Positions 5,082 to 13,102 are shown, counted from the stretch's first letter. The stretch is 14,783 nucleotides of DNA from an uncultured Clostridia bacterium (GCA_949746285.1 CATJZH010000082.1:1-14783), one strand, 5' to 3'. Made by a program: numbers and translations. The notes: generated by a model from the sequence alone, not told the origin.

Positions 5082-7313
5082 ATGTTTGCAGAAGTTATAA
5101 TAAATAGTAATGCTAGAGCCTTAAATAAAGTATTTGATTATATAGTTCCAATTGGTATGGAAAATACTATAAAAATTGGTTCTAGAATTTTTGTGCCTTT
5201 TGGAAGAGGAAAAAAATTAGAAGATGGATTTGTTATTAACTTAAAAGAAAAATCAGAATTTGCAAACAAAGAAATAGCAAAAATAGAAGAAGAAAATAGT
5301 ATATCAGAAGATAAAATTACACTTGCTAAATTAATGGCTAGAAAATATTTTTGCAATGTATCAGACTGTATAAAATTAATGTTACCACCAGGGACTGGAG
5401 GAAAAGAACTTGAAAATAGAGCAAAAGAAAAAAAAGGGAATTTTGTGTTTTTAAAAAAAGAAAAGGACGAAATAGATTTTTTAATAGAAAATGAAAAAAT
5501 AAAGAGCGAAAAACATATAAGAGTTTTAAAATTCCTAGAAGAAAATGATGGTGTATATATAAGCGATTTAGAAGCAATAACAGAAGTAAGTAAAGCTATA
5601 TTTAAAACTTTAGAAAAAAATGGTTATATAGAGATAGTAGAAAAGCAAATAGAAAGAAATCCGTTTATACATAAAGATATAAAAAAGGATAATCCTAAAA
5701 AATTAAATGAAGAGCAAAAAAAGTGTTTTGATAGTATAGCATTTTGCATAGATAATAATGAATTTTCGAAGCATTTAATATATGGAATAACAGGCTCTGG
5801 AAAAACAGAAATATATCTTCAACTTATCCAAAAGGTTATTGAAAAAGGAAAAACTGCAATAGTTCTTGTACCAGAAATATCACTTACACCACAAATGGTA
5901 GATAGATTTTTAGCAAGATTTGGAGATATAGTTGCAGTTTTACATAGCAAATTGTCAATTGGGGAAAGATATGATGAATGGCAAAAAATAGCTAAAGGAA
6001 ATAGTAAAATTGTAATAGGTGCAAGGTCAGCAATTTTTGCACCAGTAAATAATTTAGGAATTATAATTATTGATGAAGAACATGATATGTCTTATAAATC
6101 TGATATGACACCAAGATATAATGCTAAAGATTTAGCAAAATATATTGCAGAAAAAAATAATTGCCCATTAGTTTTAGGAAGTGCAACGCCAGAAATAAAT
6201 ACTATGTATCTAGCTAAAAACAATGACATATCTATGTACACTTTAACTAAAAGAGCAAATAATGCTAAACTTCCAGAAGTAGAAATCATAGATTTAAGAA
6301 ACGAATTAGCCCTTGGAAATAGATCAATGCTTAGTTTTAAATTGCAAAACGAAATAGAAAAAAATTTTAAAAATAAAAAACAAACAATTTTATTTTTAAA
6401 TAGAAGAGGATATTCTACCTTCATAATGTGTAGAGAATGTGGATATGTTGCTAAATGTAAGAACTGTAATATAAGTTTAACATATCATATAAGAGAGAAT
6501 AAATTAAAATGTCACTATTGTGGTTTTGAAACAAATGCTGTAAAAGAATGTCCTGAATGTGGAAGTAAAAAAGTTAAATATTTTGGGACAGGAACTCAAA
6601 AACTAGAAGATGAAATTCATAAATTATATCCAGAAGCTTCAACTATAAGAATGGACATAGACACTGTAAGCAAAAAAAATTCTCATGAAGAAATATTAGA
6701 TAAATTTAAAAATGAGAATATAGATATTTTAATTGGCACACAGATGGTAGTAAAAGGACACCATTTTCCAAATGTAACTCTAGTTGGTGTTGTAACAGCA
6801 GATGGAAGTCTAAATCTTGATGATTATCGTGCTGTTGAAAAAACTTTTCAAACTCTAGTACAAGTGGCTGGAAGGTCAGGAAGAGAGGAGCAAGGAAAAG
6901 TAATAATTCAAACTTATAATCCAGATCATTATGCAATAATAGATTCACAAAAACAAGATTATGATTTGTTTTATAATCAAGAGATAAAATTAAGAAAAAT
7001 GTTGAATTATCCACCATTCTGCGATATAATACTAATTAGATTTTTAGGAAAAAATTTGCAAGAAATTCAAAAAATATCAAATTTAGTATATAAAAAAATA
7101 TTATCAGTAAAAGAAGAAAATATAAATATTTATAAACCAGTTGCTTCACCAATAGATAAAATAAAAAATAAGTATAGATGGAGAATTATTGTAAAATGTA
7201 AACTTACATCAAGAGTATTGGATATTATAAATTATGGTATAGAAGATGAAAATATAAAAAAATGTAAAGAAACAAGTATTGTTGTTGATATAAATCCAAA
7301 TAATATGAATTAG
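5082..7313 (+). CDS. priA: Primosomal replication restart helicase PriA
   Basis: A 743-residue superfamily 2 DNA helicase that recognises stalled or repaired forks and reloads the replisome. Order of parts: N-terminal 3' DNA-binding domain (FAEVIINSNARALNKVFDYIVP at the start), a winged-helix region, Walker A GITGSGKT at 235-242, Walker B DEEH at 331-334, LGSATPE (about 363-369), and a zinc domain with eight cysteines (450, 453, 459, 462, 477, 480, 490, 493) inserted in the helicase core. Then come GTQMVVKGHHFPNV and QVAGRSGR (about 592-599). All key residues are present and length is normal. ATG 5082 has AAGGAGAG at the right distance. It is the first gene of priA-def-fmt, the same order as in B. 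subtilis. Confidence 0.97.
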   Translation: MFAEVIINSNARALNKVFDYIVPIGMENTIKIGSRIFVPFGRGKKLEDGFVINLKEKSEFANKEIAKIEEENSISEDKITLAKLMARKYFCNVSDCIKLMLPPGTGGKELENRAKEKKGNFVFLKKEKDEIDFLIENEKIKSEKHIRVLKFLEENDGVYISDLEAITEVSKAIFKTLEKNGYIEIVEKQIERNPFIHKDIKKDNPKKLNEEQKKCFDSIAFCIDNNEFSKHLIYGITGSGKTEIYLQLIQKVIEKGKTAIVLVPEISLTPQMVDRFLARFGDIVAVLHSKLSIGERYDEWQKIAKGNSKIVIGARSAIFAPVNNLGIIIIDEEHDMSYKSDMTPRYNAKDLAKYIAEKNNCPLVLGSATPEINTMYLAKNNDISMYTLTKRANNAKLPEVEIIDLRNELALGNRSMLSFKLQNEIEKNFKNKKQTILFLNRRGYSTFIMCRECGYVAKCKNCNISLTYHIRENKLKCHYCGFETNAVKECPECGSKKVKYFGTGTQKLEDEIHKLYPEASTIRMDIDTVSKKNSHEEILDKFKNENIDILIGTQMVVKGHHFPNVTLVGVVTADGSLNLDDYRAVEKTFQTLVQVAGRSGREEQGKVIIQTYNPDHYAIIDSQKQDYDLFYNQEIKLRKMLNYPPFCDIILIRFLGKNLQEIQKISNLVYKKILSVKEENINIYKPVASPIDKIKNKYRWRIIVKCKLTSRVLDIINYGIEDENIKKCKETSIVVDINPNNMN

Positions 7314-7327
7314 ATGAGGAGTAAAAA

Positions 7328-7810
7328 ATGGCTATTAGAAATTTAAGATATGAAAATGATGAAATATTAAGAAAAAAATCTAGAGAAATAGAAGTTATTG
7401 ATGAAAAAATAAAAGAGCTTGCCCAAGATATGATGGAAACAATGCATAAGTGGGATGGGGTAGGTTTGGCAGGTCCACAAGTAGGAGTTCTTAAAAGAAT
7501 AATAGTTATAGATTTATATGATGAGAATAATACGCAATATACACTTATAAATCCAGTTCTAATAAAAGAAAAAGGAACTCAAGAAGTAGATGAAGGGTGT
7601 TTAAGTTTTCCAAATCAATATGGAAAAGTTACAAGACCAAAAGAAGTTATTGTTGAAGCATTAGATATAGAAGGCAAAAAAGTAAGAATAAAAGCTAAAG
7701 ATTTGTTGGCACAAGCATTATGTCATGAAATAGATCATTTAAATGGAATAGTTTTTACTGATAAAGTACATCCAGGAACTCTTGAAACAGTGACGTCATC
7801 TGATAAATAG
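7328..7810 (+). CDS. def: Peptide deformylase
   Basis: A 160-residue metalloenzyme that removes the formyl group from the initiator methionine of new proteins, undoing the work of Fmt encoded next door. The three family motifs are intact: GVGLAGPQ (44-51), EGCLS (89-93) and HEIDH (133-137). C91, H133 and H137 bind the metal and E134 is the catalytic acid/base. The A-G-P-Q variant of motif 1 is common in Firmicutes. Start ATG 7328 follows GATGAGGAG by a few bases, 14 bases after the priA stop. Confidence 0.97.
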   Translation: MAIRNLRYENDEILRKKSREIEVIDEKIKELAQDMMETMHKWDGVGLAGPQVGVLKRIIVIDLYDENNTQYTLINPVLIKEKGTQEVDEGCLSFPNQYGKVTRPKEVIVEALDIEGKKVRIKAKDLLAQALCHEIDHLNGIVFTDKVHPGTLETVTSSDK

Positions 7811-7826
7811 GAAAGGAAAATATTAA

Positions 7827-8792
7827 ATGAAAATTCTTTTTATGGGAACACCAGATTTTGCAAAAGAATCTTTAGAAAATTTATATGATGCAGGATATGA
7901 AGTTTGTGGAGTAGTAACAACGCCAGATAGACCAGCAGGAAGAGGAATGAAAATGGTAGCTTCTCCTGTTAAAGAATATGCTATATCTAAAAATTTAAAA
8001 GTTTTTCAACCAGAGAAAATAACAAATAATACAGAGTTTAAAAGTGAAATAAAAAAATTAAATCCAGATTTAGTATGTGTTGTTTCATATGGTGTAATTT
8101 TGCCAAAGTCCTTTTTAAAAATTCCTAAATATGGGTGTATAAATGTACATCCATCAATGTTACCAAAATATAGAGGTTCTGCACCAATTCAATGGGCTAT
8201 ATTAAATGGAGATAAGACTACAGGTGTAACAATAATGTATTTAAATGAACAAATGGACGCAGGAGATATTATTTTGCAAGAAGAAGTAGAAATAGAAGAA
8301 GATGAAACAACAGGAGAATTATGGAATAGATTATCTGGAATAGGAGCTAAATTATTATTAAAAGCAGTAAAACAAATAGAAATAGGAACAGTAAGTAGAA
8401 CAAAGCAGCCACAAGAATTTACTTTGGCTCCAATGCTAAGTAAAGAAATGTCTAAAATTGATTGGAATGTAAAGACTGCTTATGAAATAAAGAATCTAGT
8501 AAGAGGCCTAAATCCTATTATGGGAACATATTCATTTTTAAATGGAAAAAAAATAAAACTTTGGCGTGTTAATGTGCTAAATGAAAGCGAGATAAAAGAG
8601 AAATACAATTTAAGCGATTTGCAAAAAGAATATGGAACAGTACTTTTATCAAATGAAAAAATAGGATTATTTATAAAAGCTAAGGAAGGTATTATATCAG
8701 TTCTTGAAATTCAAGGAGAAAATGCTAAAAGAATGAATATAAATGACTTTTTAAGGGGCAATAAAATTTCTGTTGGAGACAGATTTGAATAA
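7827..8792 (+). CDS. fmt: Methionyl-tRNA formyltransferase
   Basis: A 321-residue cytosolic enzyme that formylates Met-tRNA(fMet) with 10-formyl-THF to make the initiator tRNA. The N-terminal Rossmann-type domain starts MKILFMGTPDFA and has the SYGVILP region. The catalytic triad N106, H108, D144 is present (INVHPSMLPKYRGSAPIQWA and MDAGDIIL), with the same residue numbers as in the E. coli enzyme. The basic loop GRGMKMVASPVK lies near 39-50. The C-terminal OB-like domain follows from about 210 (LSKEMSKIDW, then LRVN- and QGE-type strands). It follows def after 16 bases with AGGAAAGGA as the binding site. The fhs product encoded at 13155 would supply its formyl donor. Confidence 0.97.
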   Translation: MKILFMGTPDFAKESLENLYDAGYEVCGVVTTPDRPAGRGMKMVASPVKEYAISKNLKVFQPEKITNNTEFKSEIKKLNPDLVCVVSYGVILPKSFLKIPKYGCINVHPSMLPKYRGSAPIQWAILNGDKTTGVTIMYLNEQMDAGDIILQEEVEIEEDETTGELWNRLSGIGAKLLLKAVKQIEIGTVSRTKQPQEFTLAPMLSKEMSKIDWNVKTAYEIKNLVRGLNPIMGTYSFLNGKKIKLWRVNVLNESEIKEKYNLSDLQKEYGTVLLSNEKIGLFIKAKEGIISVLEIQGENAKRMNINDFLRGNKISVGDRFE

Positions 8793-8823
8793 AATATTTT
8801 ATGAGGTTTTATTGATAAAATGC

Positions 8824-8852
8824 TTGTAAAAAAGAGATTATATTGATATACT
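8824..8852 (+). promoter_or_regulatory. Promoter of the asp23-nusB-xse operon
   Basis: TTGTAA (8824-8829), 17 bases, then TATACT (8847-8852), with TGA as an extended -10 element. No terminator is evident in the 98-base gap after fmt, so readthrough from priA-def-fmt is also possible. AAGGAGG (8875-8881) follows. Confidence 0.65.
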
Positions 8853-8890
8853 AATTGTATTAAAATAGTAAGTTAAGGAGGATAAATTTT

Positions 8891-9310
8891 ATGGAAGAAA
8901 ATAAAGAAGAAATAGAAGTTACAGAAGAAATTTCTGTAGAAGGAAATGACACTGTAAAAATAGCAAATGAAGCTGTTGCAACATATGCAGGAATTGCAGT
9001 TTCAGAAGTATCTGGAGTTTATGGGATGGCAGGAGGATTTGCCGGAATTACAGAAGCATTAAGCGGAAAGAAAAATCTAGCAAAAGGTATAAAAGTAGAT
9101 GTTGGAGAAAAAGATGCTAGAATAGATGTAAATATAATTGTAGAATATGGAGCAAGAATTCCAGAAGTAGCTTTTGAAATTCAATCAAGAGTAAAAAAAT
9201 CAGTTGAAAACATGACAGGATTAAAAGTATTAGAAGTTAATGTACATGTACAAGGAGTTCATGCAGTAACAGAAAAAAGTGTAGAAAATGAAGATATAAG
9301 TGAAGAATAA
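8891..9310 (+). CDS. Asp23/Gls24 family envelope stress response protein
   Basis: A 139-residue Asp23/Gls24 (DUF322) protein. An acidic N-terminal tail (about 1-20) leads into the conserved core VKIANEAVATYAGIAVSEVSGVYGM, a glycine-rich AGGFAGITEALSGKK loop, VDVGEKDARIDVNIIVEYG, and a C-terminal helix-strand ending VLEVNVHVQGV. In Staphylococcus aureus Asp23 is an abundant membrane-tethered protein whose anchor is AmaP, encoded next. The acidic ends (MEENKEEIEVTEE and VENEDISEE) flank the fold. It has a strong AAGGAGG site and is the first gene after the promoter at 8824-8852. Confidence 0.93.
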   Translation: MEENKEEIEVTEEISVEGNDTVKIANEAVATYAGIAVSEVSGVYGMAGGFAGITEALSGKKNLAKGIKVDVGEKDARIDVNIIVEYGARIPEVAFEIQSRVKKSVENMTGLKVLEVNVHVQGVHAVTEKSVENEDISEE

Positions 9311-9324
9311 AGTGAGGAATAAAT

Positions 9325-9948
9325 ATGAAATTTTTAGATAAATTAGCACTAAAAATATTTTCAATAATTATTTTCGTAATAGCAATATCAGTAATTTTAT
9401 TAATTACAGGTATTATATCAGTAGATATGATATTAGATAAGATTTATGAAATTCCAACAGGAGAAACTGCAATTCAAGTTACAATTGCTACTCTTGCAGT
9501 ATTAATGTTATTAGCAATTAAGGGATTATTTTTTGCAAGTAAGCCAGAAAATACAGGAAAAGACGGAATTGTTCTTGAAAATAATAGTGGAAAATTAGTT
9601 ATTTCTAAAGAAAGCTTAGAAAGCTTAATAGCAAGTGTAATAAAAGAAATACCAGGAGCAGAAACAGTTTCAAGTAGAACGATATTAGATAAAAATAAAA
9701 ATTTAATTATTTTTGTAACAGCAATAGTTAGTAAAGATGTTATGCTAAAAGATATTTCAAATGAGTTACAAACCAAAATAAAAGAAACGATGAAGAAAAC
9801 AGCAGATTTAGAAGTGAAAGAAGTAAATATAAGGATAAAAAATATTACTTCAAAAAAAGTAAAAGGATTACCAGCTCCTACTGATGAGAAAAATGTAGAA
9901 GAGAAAAATGAAGATATGGAAAAAGATGAAAAAGAAGGAGACGAGTAG
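9325..9948 (+). CDS. amaP: AmaP-like alkaline shock response membrane anchor protein
   Basis: A 207-residue protein with two N-terminal membrane segments (about 8-32, KIFSIIIFVIAISVILLITGIISVD; about 48-69, IQVTIATLAVLMLLAIKGLFFA). An Asp23-like soluble part (about 85-175) follows, with GKLVISKESLESLIASVIKEIPGAE and LEVKEVNIRIKNI. It ends in a Lys/Glu-rich, probably disordered tail. This architecture and its place directly after asp23 match AmaP of Staphylococcus, which holds Asp23 at the membrane. Start ATG 9325 is 14 bases after the asp23 stop with GAGGA in front. Confidence 0.85.
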   Translation: MKFLDKLALKIFSIIIFVIAISVILLITGIISVDMILDKIYEIPTGETAIQVTIATLAVLMLLAIKGLFFASKPENTGKDGIVLENNSGKLVISKESLESLIASVIKEIPGAETVSSRTILDKNKNLIIFVTAIVSKDVMLKDISNELQTKIKETMKKTADLEVKEVNIRIKNITSKKVKGLPAPTDEKNVEEKNEDMEKDEKEGDE

Positions 9949-9951
9949 TTT

Positions 9952-10173
9952 ATGAAAGATAATAATGATCAAAAGGATTTTAATGAATTTGTTGCTAAAT
10001 ATGGAGGAGCAACAATAGGAGCAATAGTTGCTTTAGTATTATGTTTTTCACAATTATATAAATTATTAGTATGTATTGTAATTGTTTTAGTAGGTATATT
10101 TGTAGGAAATTATGTTCAAAAAAATAAAGATAGTGTAAAAGAAAAATTAAAAGAATTTATAGATAGATTTTAG
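9952..10173 (+). CDS. DUF2273 family small membrane protein
   Basis: A 73-residue protein with a GGATIGAIVALVLCFSQLYKLLVCIVIVLVGIFVGNYV core (about 18-54), best read as a hairpin of two membrane helices, then a basic helix KEKLKEFIDRF. Size, hydrophobic pattern and location (third in asp23-amaP-DUF2273) match the DUF2273 family. Its biochemical role is not established; it is presumably part of the membrane side of the Asp23 complex. It starts three bases after the amaP stop, with AAGGAGA inside the amaP 3' end. Confidence 0.85.
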   Translation: MKDNNDQKDFNEFVAKYGGATIGAIVALVLCFSQLYKLLVCIVIVLVGIFVGNYVQKNKDSVKEKLKEFIDRF

Positions 10174-10182
10174 GAGGAAACA

Positions 10183-10611
10183 ATGCAAAGATCTGCAATG
10201 AGAGAATTGGCATTTAAGCTTGTTTATGAAATTGAAGTACAAAAACAAGCATCAGATGACCAGTTTGAAATATTCATAGAAAATAACGAAATTACAGATG
10301 AGAAAGTTATGGAATATTTAAAAGACATAAAAAAAGGAATAAATTCAAATGCAGAAGAAATTAATAAACTAATAGAATCAAACCTGAAAGAAAATTGGAG
10401 TTTAAATCGAATTTCTAAAATCAATTTAAGTTTAATAAAATTAGCAATTTATGAAATGATATATAAAAAATTACCATATAAAGTTGCTATAAATGAAGTT
10501 GTTGAATTAGCAAAAAAATATGCAGATGAATCAGCACCAGTTTTTATAAATGGAATTCTTGCGAGTGTAGTTAAAGAAAAAAATTTAAATGGAGAAATGA
10601 ATGAAAATTAA
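10183..10611 (+). CDS. nusB: Transcription antitermination factor NusB
   Basis: A 142-residue all-helical protein that pairs with NusE (S10) on boxA RNA for antitermination of rRNA transcription. Family features visible are RELAFKLVYEIE near the start, LNRISKINLSLIKLAIYEMIYKKLPYKVAINEVVELAKKYADESAPVFINGILASV, and a length normal for NusB. TAGGAGG (10171-10177) overlaps the stop of the previous gene. Its last 11 bases overlap xseA, so the two are probably translationally coupled. Confidence 0.96.
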   Translation: MQRSAMRELAFKLVYEIEVQKQASDDQFEIFIENNEITDEKVMEYLKDIKKGINSNAEEINKLIESNLKENWSLNRISKINLSLIKLAIYEMIYKKLPYKVAINEVVELAKKYADESAPVFINGILASVVKEKNLNGEMNEN

Positions 10612-11788
10612 CCCTATTTCAGTAGCAGAGTTAAATAAATATATTAAAGATAAAGTAGCAGATGATGAGTACTTAAATAGTGTATTTGTTAAAGGAGAAA
10701 TTTCTAATTTTAAACATCATTATACAGGTCATATGTATTTTACGTTAAAAGATGAAACTTCTTTAATAAAATGTGTTATGTTTAAATCATGGACTGCTAC
10801 TTTAAATTTTGTACCCAAAGACGGTATAAAAGTAATGGTATTAGGCTCAGTATCTGTTTTTGAAAGAGATGGAGTTTACCAAATATATTGTAATGCTATG
10901 CAAGAAGATGGAATGGGAAATTTATATACGGCATATGAAGAACTAAAAAAGAAATTAGAAAATGAAGGATTATTTGATAAAGAACATAAAAAGAAAATAC
11001 CTTTTATGCCAAAGATAATAGGGGTTTTAACTTCAAATACAGGAGCTGTTATAAAAGACATAATAAATGTATCTACTAGAAGAAATCCAAATGTATATAT
11101 AAGACTTTTACCAGTTCCAGTTCAAGGTGCTGGAGCAGGCGAAAAAATTGCAAAAGCAATAAAACTTATGAATGAAAAAAAAATGGCTGATGTTATTATT
11201 TTAGCAAGAGGTGGTGGCTCAATAGAAGATTTATGGCCATTTAATGAAGAAAGTGTTGCAAGAAGTATATATGAATCAGAATTACCAGTAATTTCAGCAG
11301 TTGGACATGAAACAGATTTTACAATAGCAGATTTTGTAGCGGATTTAAGAGCACCAACACCATCAGCTGCAGCAGAATTAGCAGTTGCAGACATTTCGGA
11401 ACTACAGAATGATATAAGTTTATACAAAAGAAGATTAAAATTAGCTTTAAAAAGAAAAACAGAAATTATGAGATTAAGATATGAAAAATGTTTAAATTCT
11501 AGAGTATATAAAGAGCCGTATCAAAAAATAAATGATTATTATATGCAGATTCAAAAAAACATGAAAATAATAGAAAATGCAGGAATAAAAAAATTAAAAG
11601 ATTGCAAATTAGAAGCAACTAAAATAATAACTAAATTAGATACATTAAGTCCTTTAAAAACTTTAACAAGAGGTTATTGTGTAACAGAATCAGATGGAAA
11701 AATTGTATCTAAAGTAAAAGATTTGAAAAAAGATATGGAGATTAGTTTAAAATTTCAAGATGGAAATGCAAAAGCTAAGGTTTTATAG
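10601..11788 (+). CDS. xseA: Exodeoxyribonuclease VII large subunit
   Basis: A 395-residue large subunit of ExoVII, which degrades single-stranded DNA to short oligonucleotides together with XseB. An OB-fold begins the protein (ISVAELNKYIKD, VKGEISNFKHHYTGHMYFTLKDE). The catalytic domain has SNTGAVIKDIINV (about 143-155), ARGGGSIEDLWPFN (about 202-215) and VGHETDFTIADFVADLRAPTPSAAAE (from residue 234). A coiled-coil arm follows (about 260-345), and the C-terminus is LSPLKTLTRGYCVTE. Its C-terminal part is slightly shorter than in E. coli. ATG 10601 overlaps nusB by 11 bases, with GGAG upstream. An unrelated gene separates it from xseB. Confidence 0.96.
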   Translation: MKINPISVAELNKYIKDKVADDEYLNSVFVKGEISNFKHHYTGHMYFTLKDETSLIKCVMFKSWTATLNFVPKDGIKVMVLGSVSVFERDGVYQIYCNAMQEDGMGNLYTAYEELKKKLENEGLFDKEHKKKIPFMPKIIGVLTSNTGAVIKDIINVSTRRNPNVYIRLLPVPVQGAGAGEKIAKAIKLMNEKKMADVIILARGGGSIEDLWPFNEESVARSIYESELPVISAVGHETDFTIADFVADLRAPTPSAAAELAVADISELQNDISLYKRRLKLALKRKTEIMRLRYEKCLNSRVYKEPYQKINDYYMQIQKNMKIIENAGIKKLKDCKLEATKIITKLDTLSPLKTLTRGYCVTESDGKIVSKVKDLKKDMEISLKFQDGNAKAKVL

Positions 11789-11808
11789 ATAACCTAAAAA
11801 TCTAAATA
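11781..11808. repeat. Intergenic motif copy 2, after xseA
   Basis: TTTTATAGAT (11781-11790), six unmatched bases, then AAAATCTAAATA (11797-11808), the same blocks and spacing as at 2925-2952. The TAG at 11786-11788 is the xseA stop. TAGAT and ATCTA (11800-11804) could pair as a short stem. As in copy 1, TATAAGGA follows closely. Confidence 0.5.
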
Positions 11809-11813
11809 CATAT

Positions 11814-11851
11814 AAGGAGATTTACTAGTAAGCCTAGTAAAAATTAAGATT
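11814..11851 (+). promoter_or_regulatory. Split ribosome binding region with hairpin between SD and start
   Basis: A good Shine-Dalgarno sequence, AAGGAGA (11814-11820), lies 31 bases before the ATG at 11852, too far to work linearly. A perfect 8-bp stem, TTTACTAG (11821-11828) with CTAGTAAA (11834-11841) and a TAAGC loop, fills the gap. Folding it out would leave 10 bases between the SD side and the ATG, a normal spacing. Confidence 0.5.
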
Positions 11852-12370
11852 ATGAGTAAAAAAAATAAAATAATTATAGGTGTTATAGTTATTATAGTAA
11901 TTTTAGCAGTTTGTGTATTTGCTTTTGAAAAAACAACAAATAAAAAAGAAGAAAATTGGGTAAATGAAGAGAATATTGTACAAGAAGATGAAACATTGCA
12001 AGAAGAAAATACAATCCAAAACGAAGTAGTAGATAATGTTGTAGATGACCCAGTAGAAGAACCATCAGAAGATATTCAGGCAGCACAGGTACCATCACAA
12101 GAAACAACTACTCTTCCAGATCCAACATCAGTATATCAAAGTCAAGGAGTTTATGAAGGAGATGGAGATGTTGGAACCACAAACAAAAAAGAAGAAGCAA
12201 TTGCACTTGTAAAGCAAACTTGGGGAGAAGATAGTACAGTAACTTTCTCATGTGATTCTGTAACAACAGATGGAGAATACATTATTGCAGTAACATCTTT
12301 AGAAACAGCAACAGTAAGAAATTATTTTAGAGTTAATTTATCTACAAAAAACGTTACAGTAGAATACTAA
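11852..12370 (+). CDS. Membrane-anchored protein with acidic linker and small C-terminal domain, unknown function
   Basis: I do not recognise this 172-residue protein. It has a short basic N-terminus, one hydrophobic segment (about 7-25, IIIGVIVIIVILAVCVFAF) and then a low-complexity linker very rich in Glu, Asp, Asn, Gln and Val (about 30-105). A small extracellular-looking domain (about 108-172) has a helix (KKEEAIALVKQTWG) and alternating strands ending YFRVNLSTKNVTVEY. That helix-then-strands shape vaguely recalls PepSY-like domains, but I cannot confirm it. The Cys at 21 lacks a proper lipobox (Val precedes it), so a membrane anchor is likelier than a lipoprotein. It separates xseA from xseB, which are usually adjacent. 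No in-frame ATG, GTG or TTG exists upstream after the TAA at 11813. Confidence 0.75.
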   Translation: MSKKNKIIIGVIVIIVILAVCVFAFEKTTNKKEENWVNEENIVQEDETLQEENTIQNEVVDNVVDDPVEEPSEDIQAAQVPSQETTTLPDPTSVYQSQGVYEGDGDVGTTNKKEEAIALVKQTWGEDSTVTFSCDSVTTDGEYIIAVTSLETATVRNYFRVNLSTKNVTVEY

Positions 12371-12399
12371 TGTCCAATTTATAAAGAAAGGAAATAAAA

Positions 12400-12636
12400 A
12401 TGGCTACTAAAAAAGAAGAATGTAATTTTGAGGAATTAATAGAAAAACTTGAAGAAATAACAAATAAATTAGAAAAAGAACAGTTATCATTAGATGAATC
12501 AGTAAAATTATTTGAAGAAGGAATTGAACTTTCTAAAAAATGTGATTCAAAATTAGAGGATGCTGAAAAAAGAATTACTATATTGATAAACAAAGATAAT
12601 GAAATTAAGGAGGAAAACTTCAGTCCAGAAGAATAA
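12400..12636 (+). CDS. xseB: Exodeoxyribonuclease VII small subunit
   Basis: A 78-residue small helical subunit of ExoVII; several copies bind the XseA arm and are needed for activity. The core FEELIEKLEEITNKLEKEQLSLDESVKLFEEGIELSKKCDSKLEDAEKRITIL is the family signature, with slightly acidic tails. AGAAAGGA (12384-12391) precedes ATG 12400. Its 3' end contains an AAGGAGG that may serve the next gene. Confidence 0.95.
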   Translation: MATKKEECNFEELIEKLEEITNKLEKEQLSLDESVKLFEEGIELSKKCDSKLEDAEKRITILINKDNEIKEENFSPEE

Positions 12637-12643
12637 TTAAGTT

Positions 12644-13084
12644 ATGCAAATTTTTAATCAGATAATAAATAATAAATGTATATGGTTACCATTTTTGTTA
12701 TGGTTTGTAATTCAAAGTTTTAAAGTAATTACAGATTTAGTAAAGAATAAAAAATTTAATGTAAAAAGAATAATTGGTGCAGGTGGAATGCCAAGTTCAC
12801 ATTCTGCTGTTGTATGTTCTCTTGCATCATGTATTGGAAAAGAATATGGATTTGATTCTGGTATATTTGCACTTTCTGTAATAATGGCTTTTATTGTTAT
12901 GTATGATGCAGCTGGAATAAGAAGAGCTGCGGGAAAACAAGCTATAATTTTAAACAAAATATTAGAAACTCCAGGACTTACAACAGTAGAGGTTCAAGAA
13001 AAGTTAATAGAAGCTTTAGGACATACACCAGTACAAGTGTTTGTAGGGGCTTTAGTTGGAATAATTGCAGGTATTTTAGTATAA
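12644..13084 (+). CDS. Divergent PAP2 family membrane protein (DUF212, YuiD-like)
   Basis: A 146-residue integral membrane protein of the DUF212 family, described as divergent PAP2 phosphatase-like. The conserved stretches GAGGMPSSHSAVVCSLA (about 46-62), MYDAAGIRRAAGKQA (about 86-100) and LGHTPVQVFVGALVGIIAG (about 125-143) are all present. The SSHS and the GH resemble parts of the PAP2 active site, but the substrate is unknown. Several hydrophobic segments are visible (about 14-31, 48-64, 72-88, 128-145). ATG 12644 is seven bases after the xseB stop. The only strong Shine-Dalgarno (AAGGAGG, 12607-12613) is about 30 bases upstream inside xseB, so coupled re-initiation is likely. Confidence 0.9.
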   Translation: MQIFNQIINNKCIWLPFLLWFVIQSFKVITDLVKNKKFNVKRIIGAGGMPSSHSAVVCSLASCIGKEYGFDSGIFALSVIMAFIVMYDAAGIRRAAGKQAIILNKILETPGLTTVEVQEKLIEALGHTPVQVFVGALVGIIAGILV

Positions 13085-13102
13085 TAGAATATCTGCTATT
13101 AT
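13081..13102 (+). promoter_or_regulatory. Inverted repeat and possible extended -10 promoter before fhs
   Basis: ATAATAG (13081-13087) and CTATTAT (13096-13102) form a perfect 7-bp inverted repeat with an 8-base loop at the DUF212 stop. The right arm includes TATTAT (13097-13102) preceded by TGC (13094-13096), a plausible extended -10, although no good -35 is present. No T run follows, so this is not a clear terminator. Confidence 0.4.

Noticed and set aside
8793..8822. ATTTTAT and ATAAAAT after fmt as a terminator.
   Set aside because: The 7-bp all A/T stem has a 12-base loop and no T run, so it is too weak to call.
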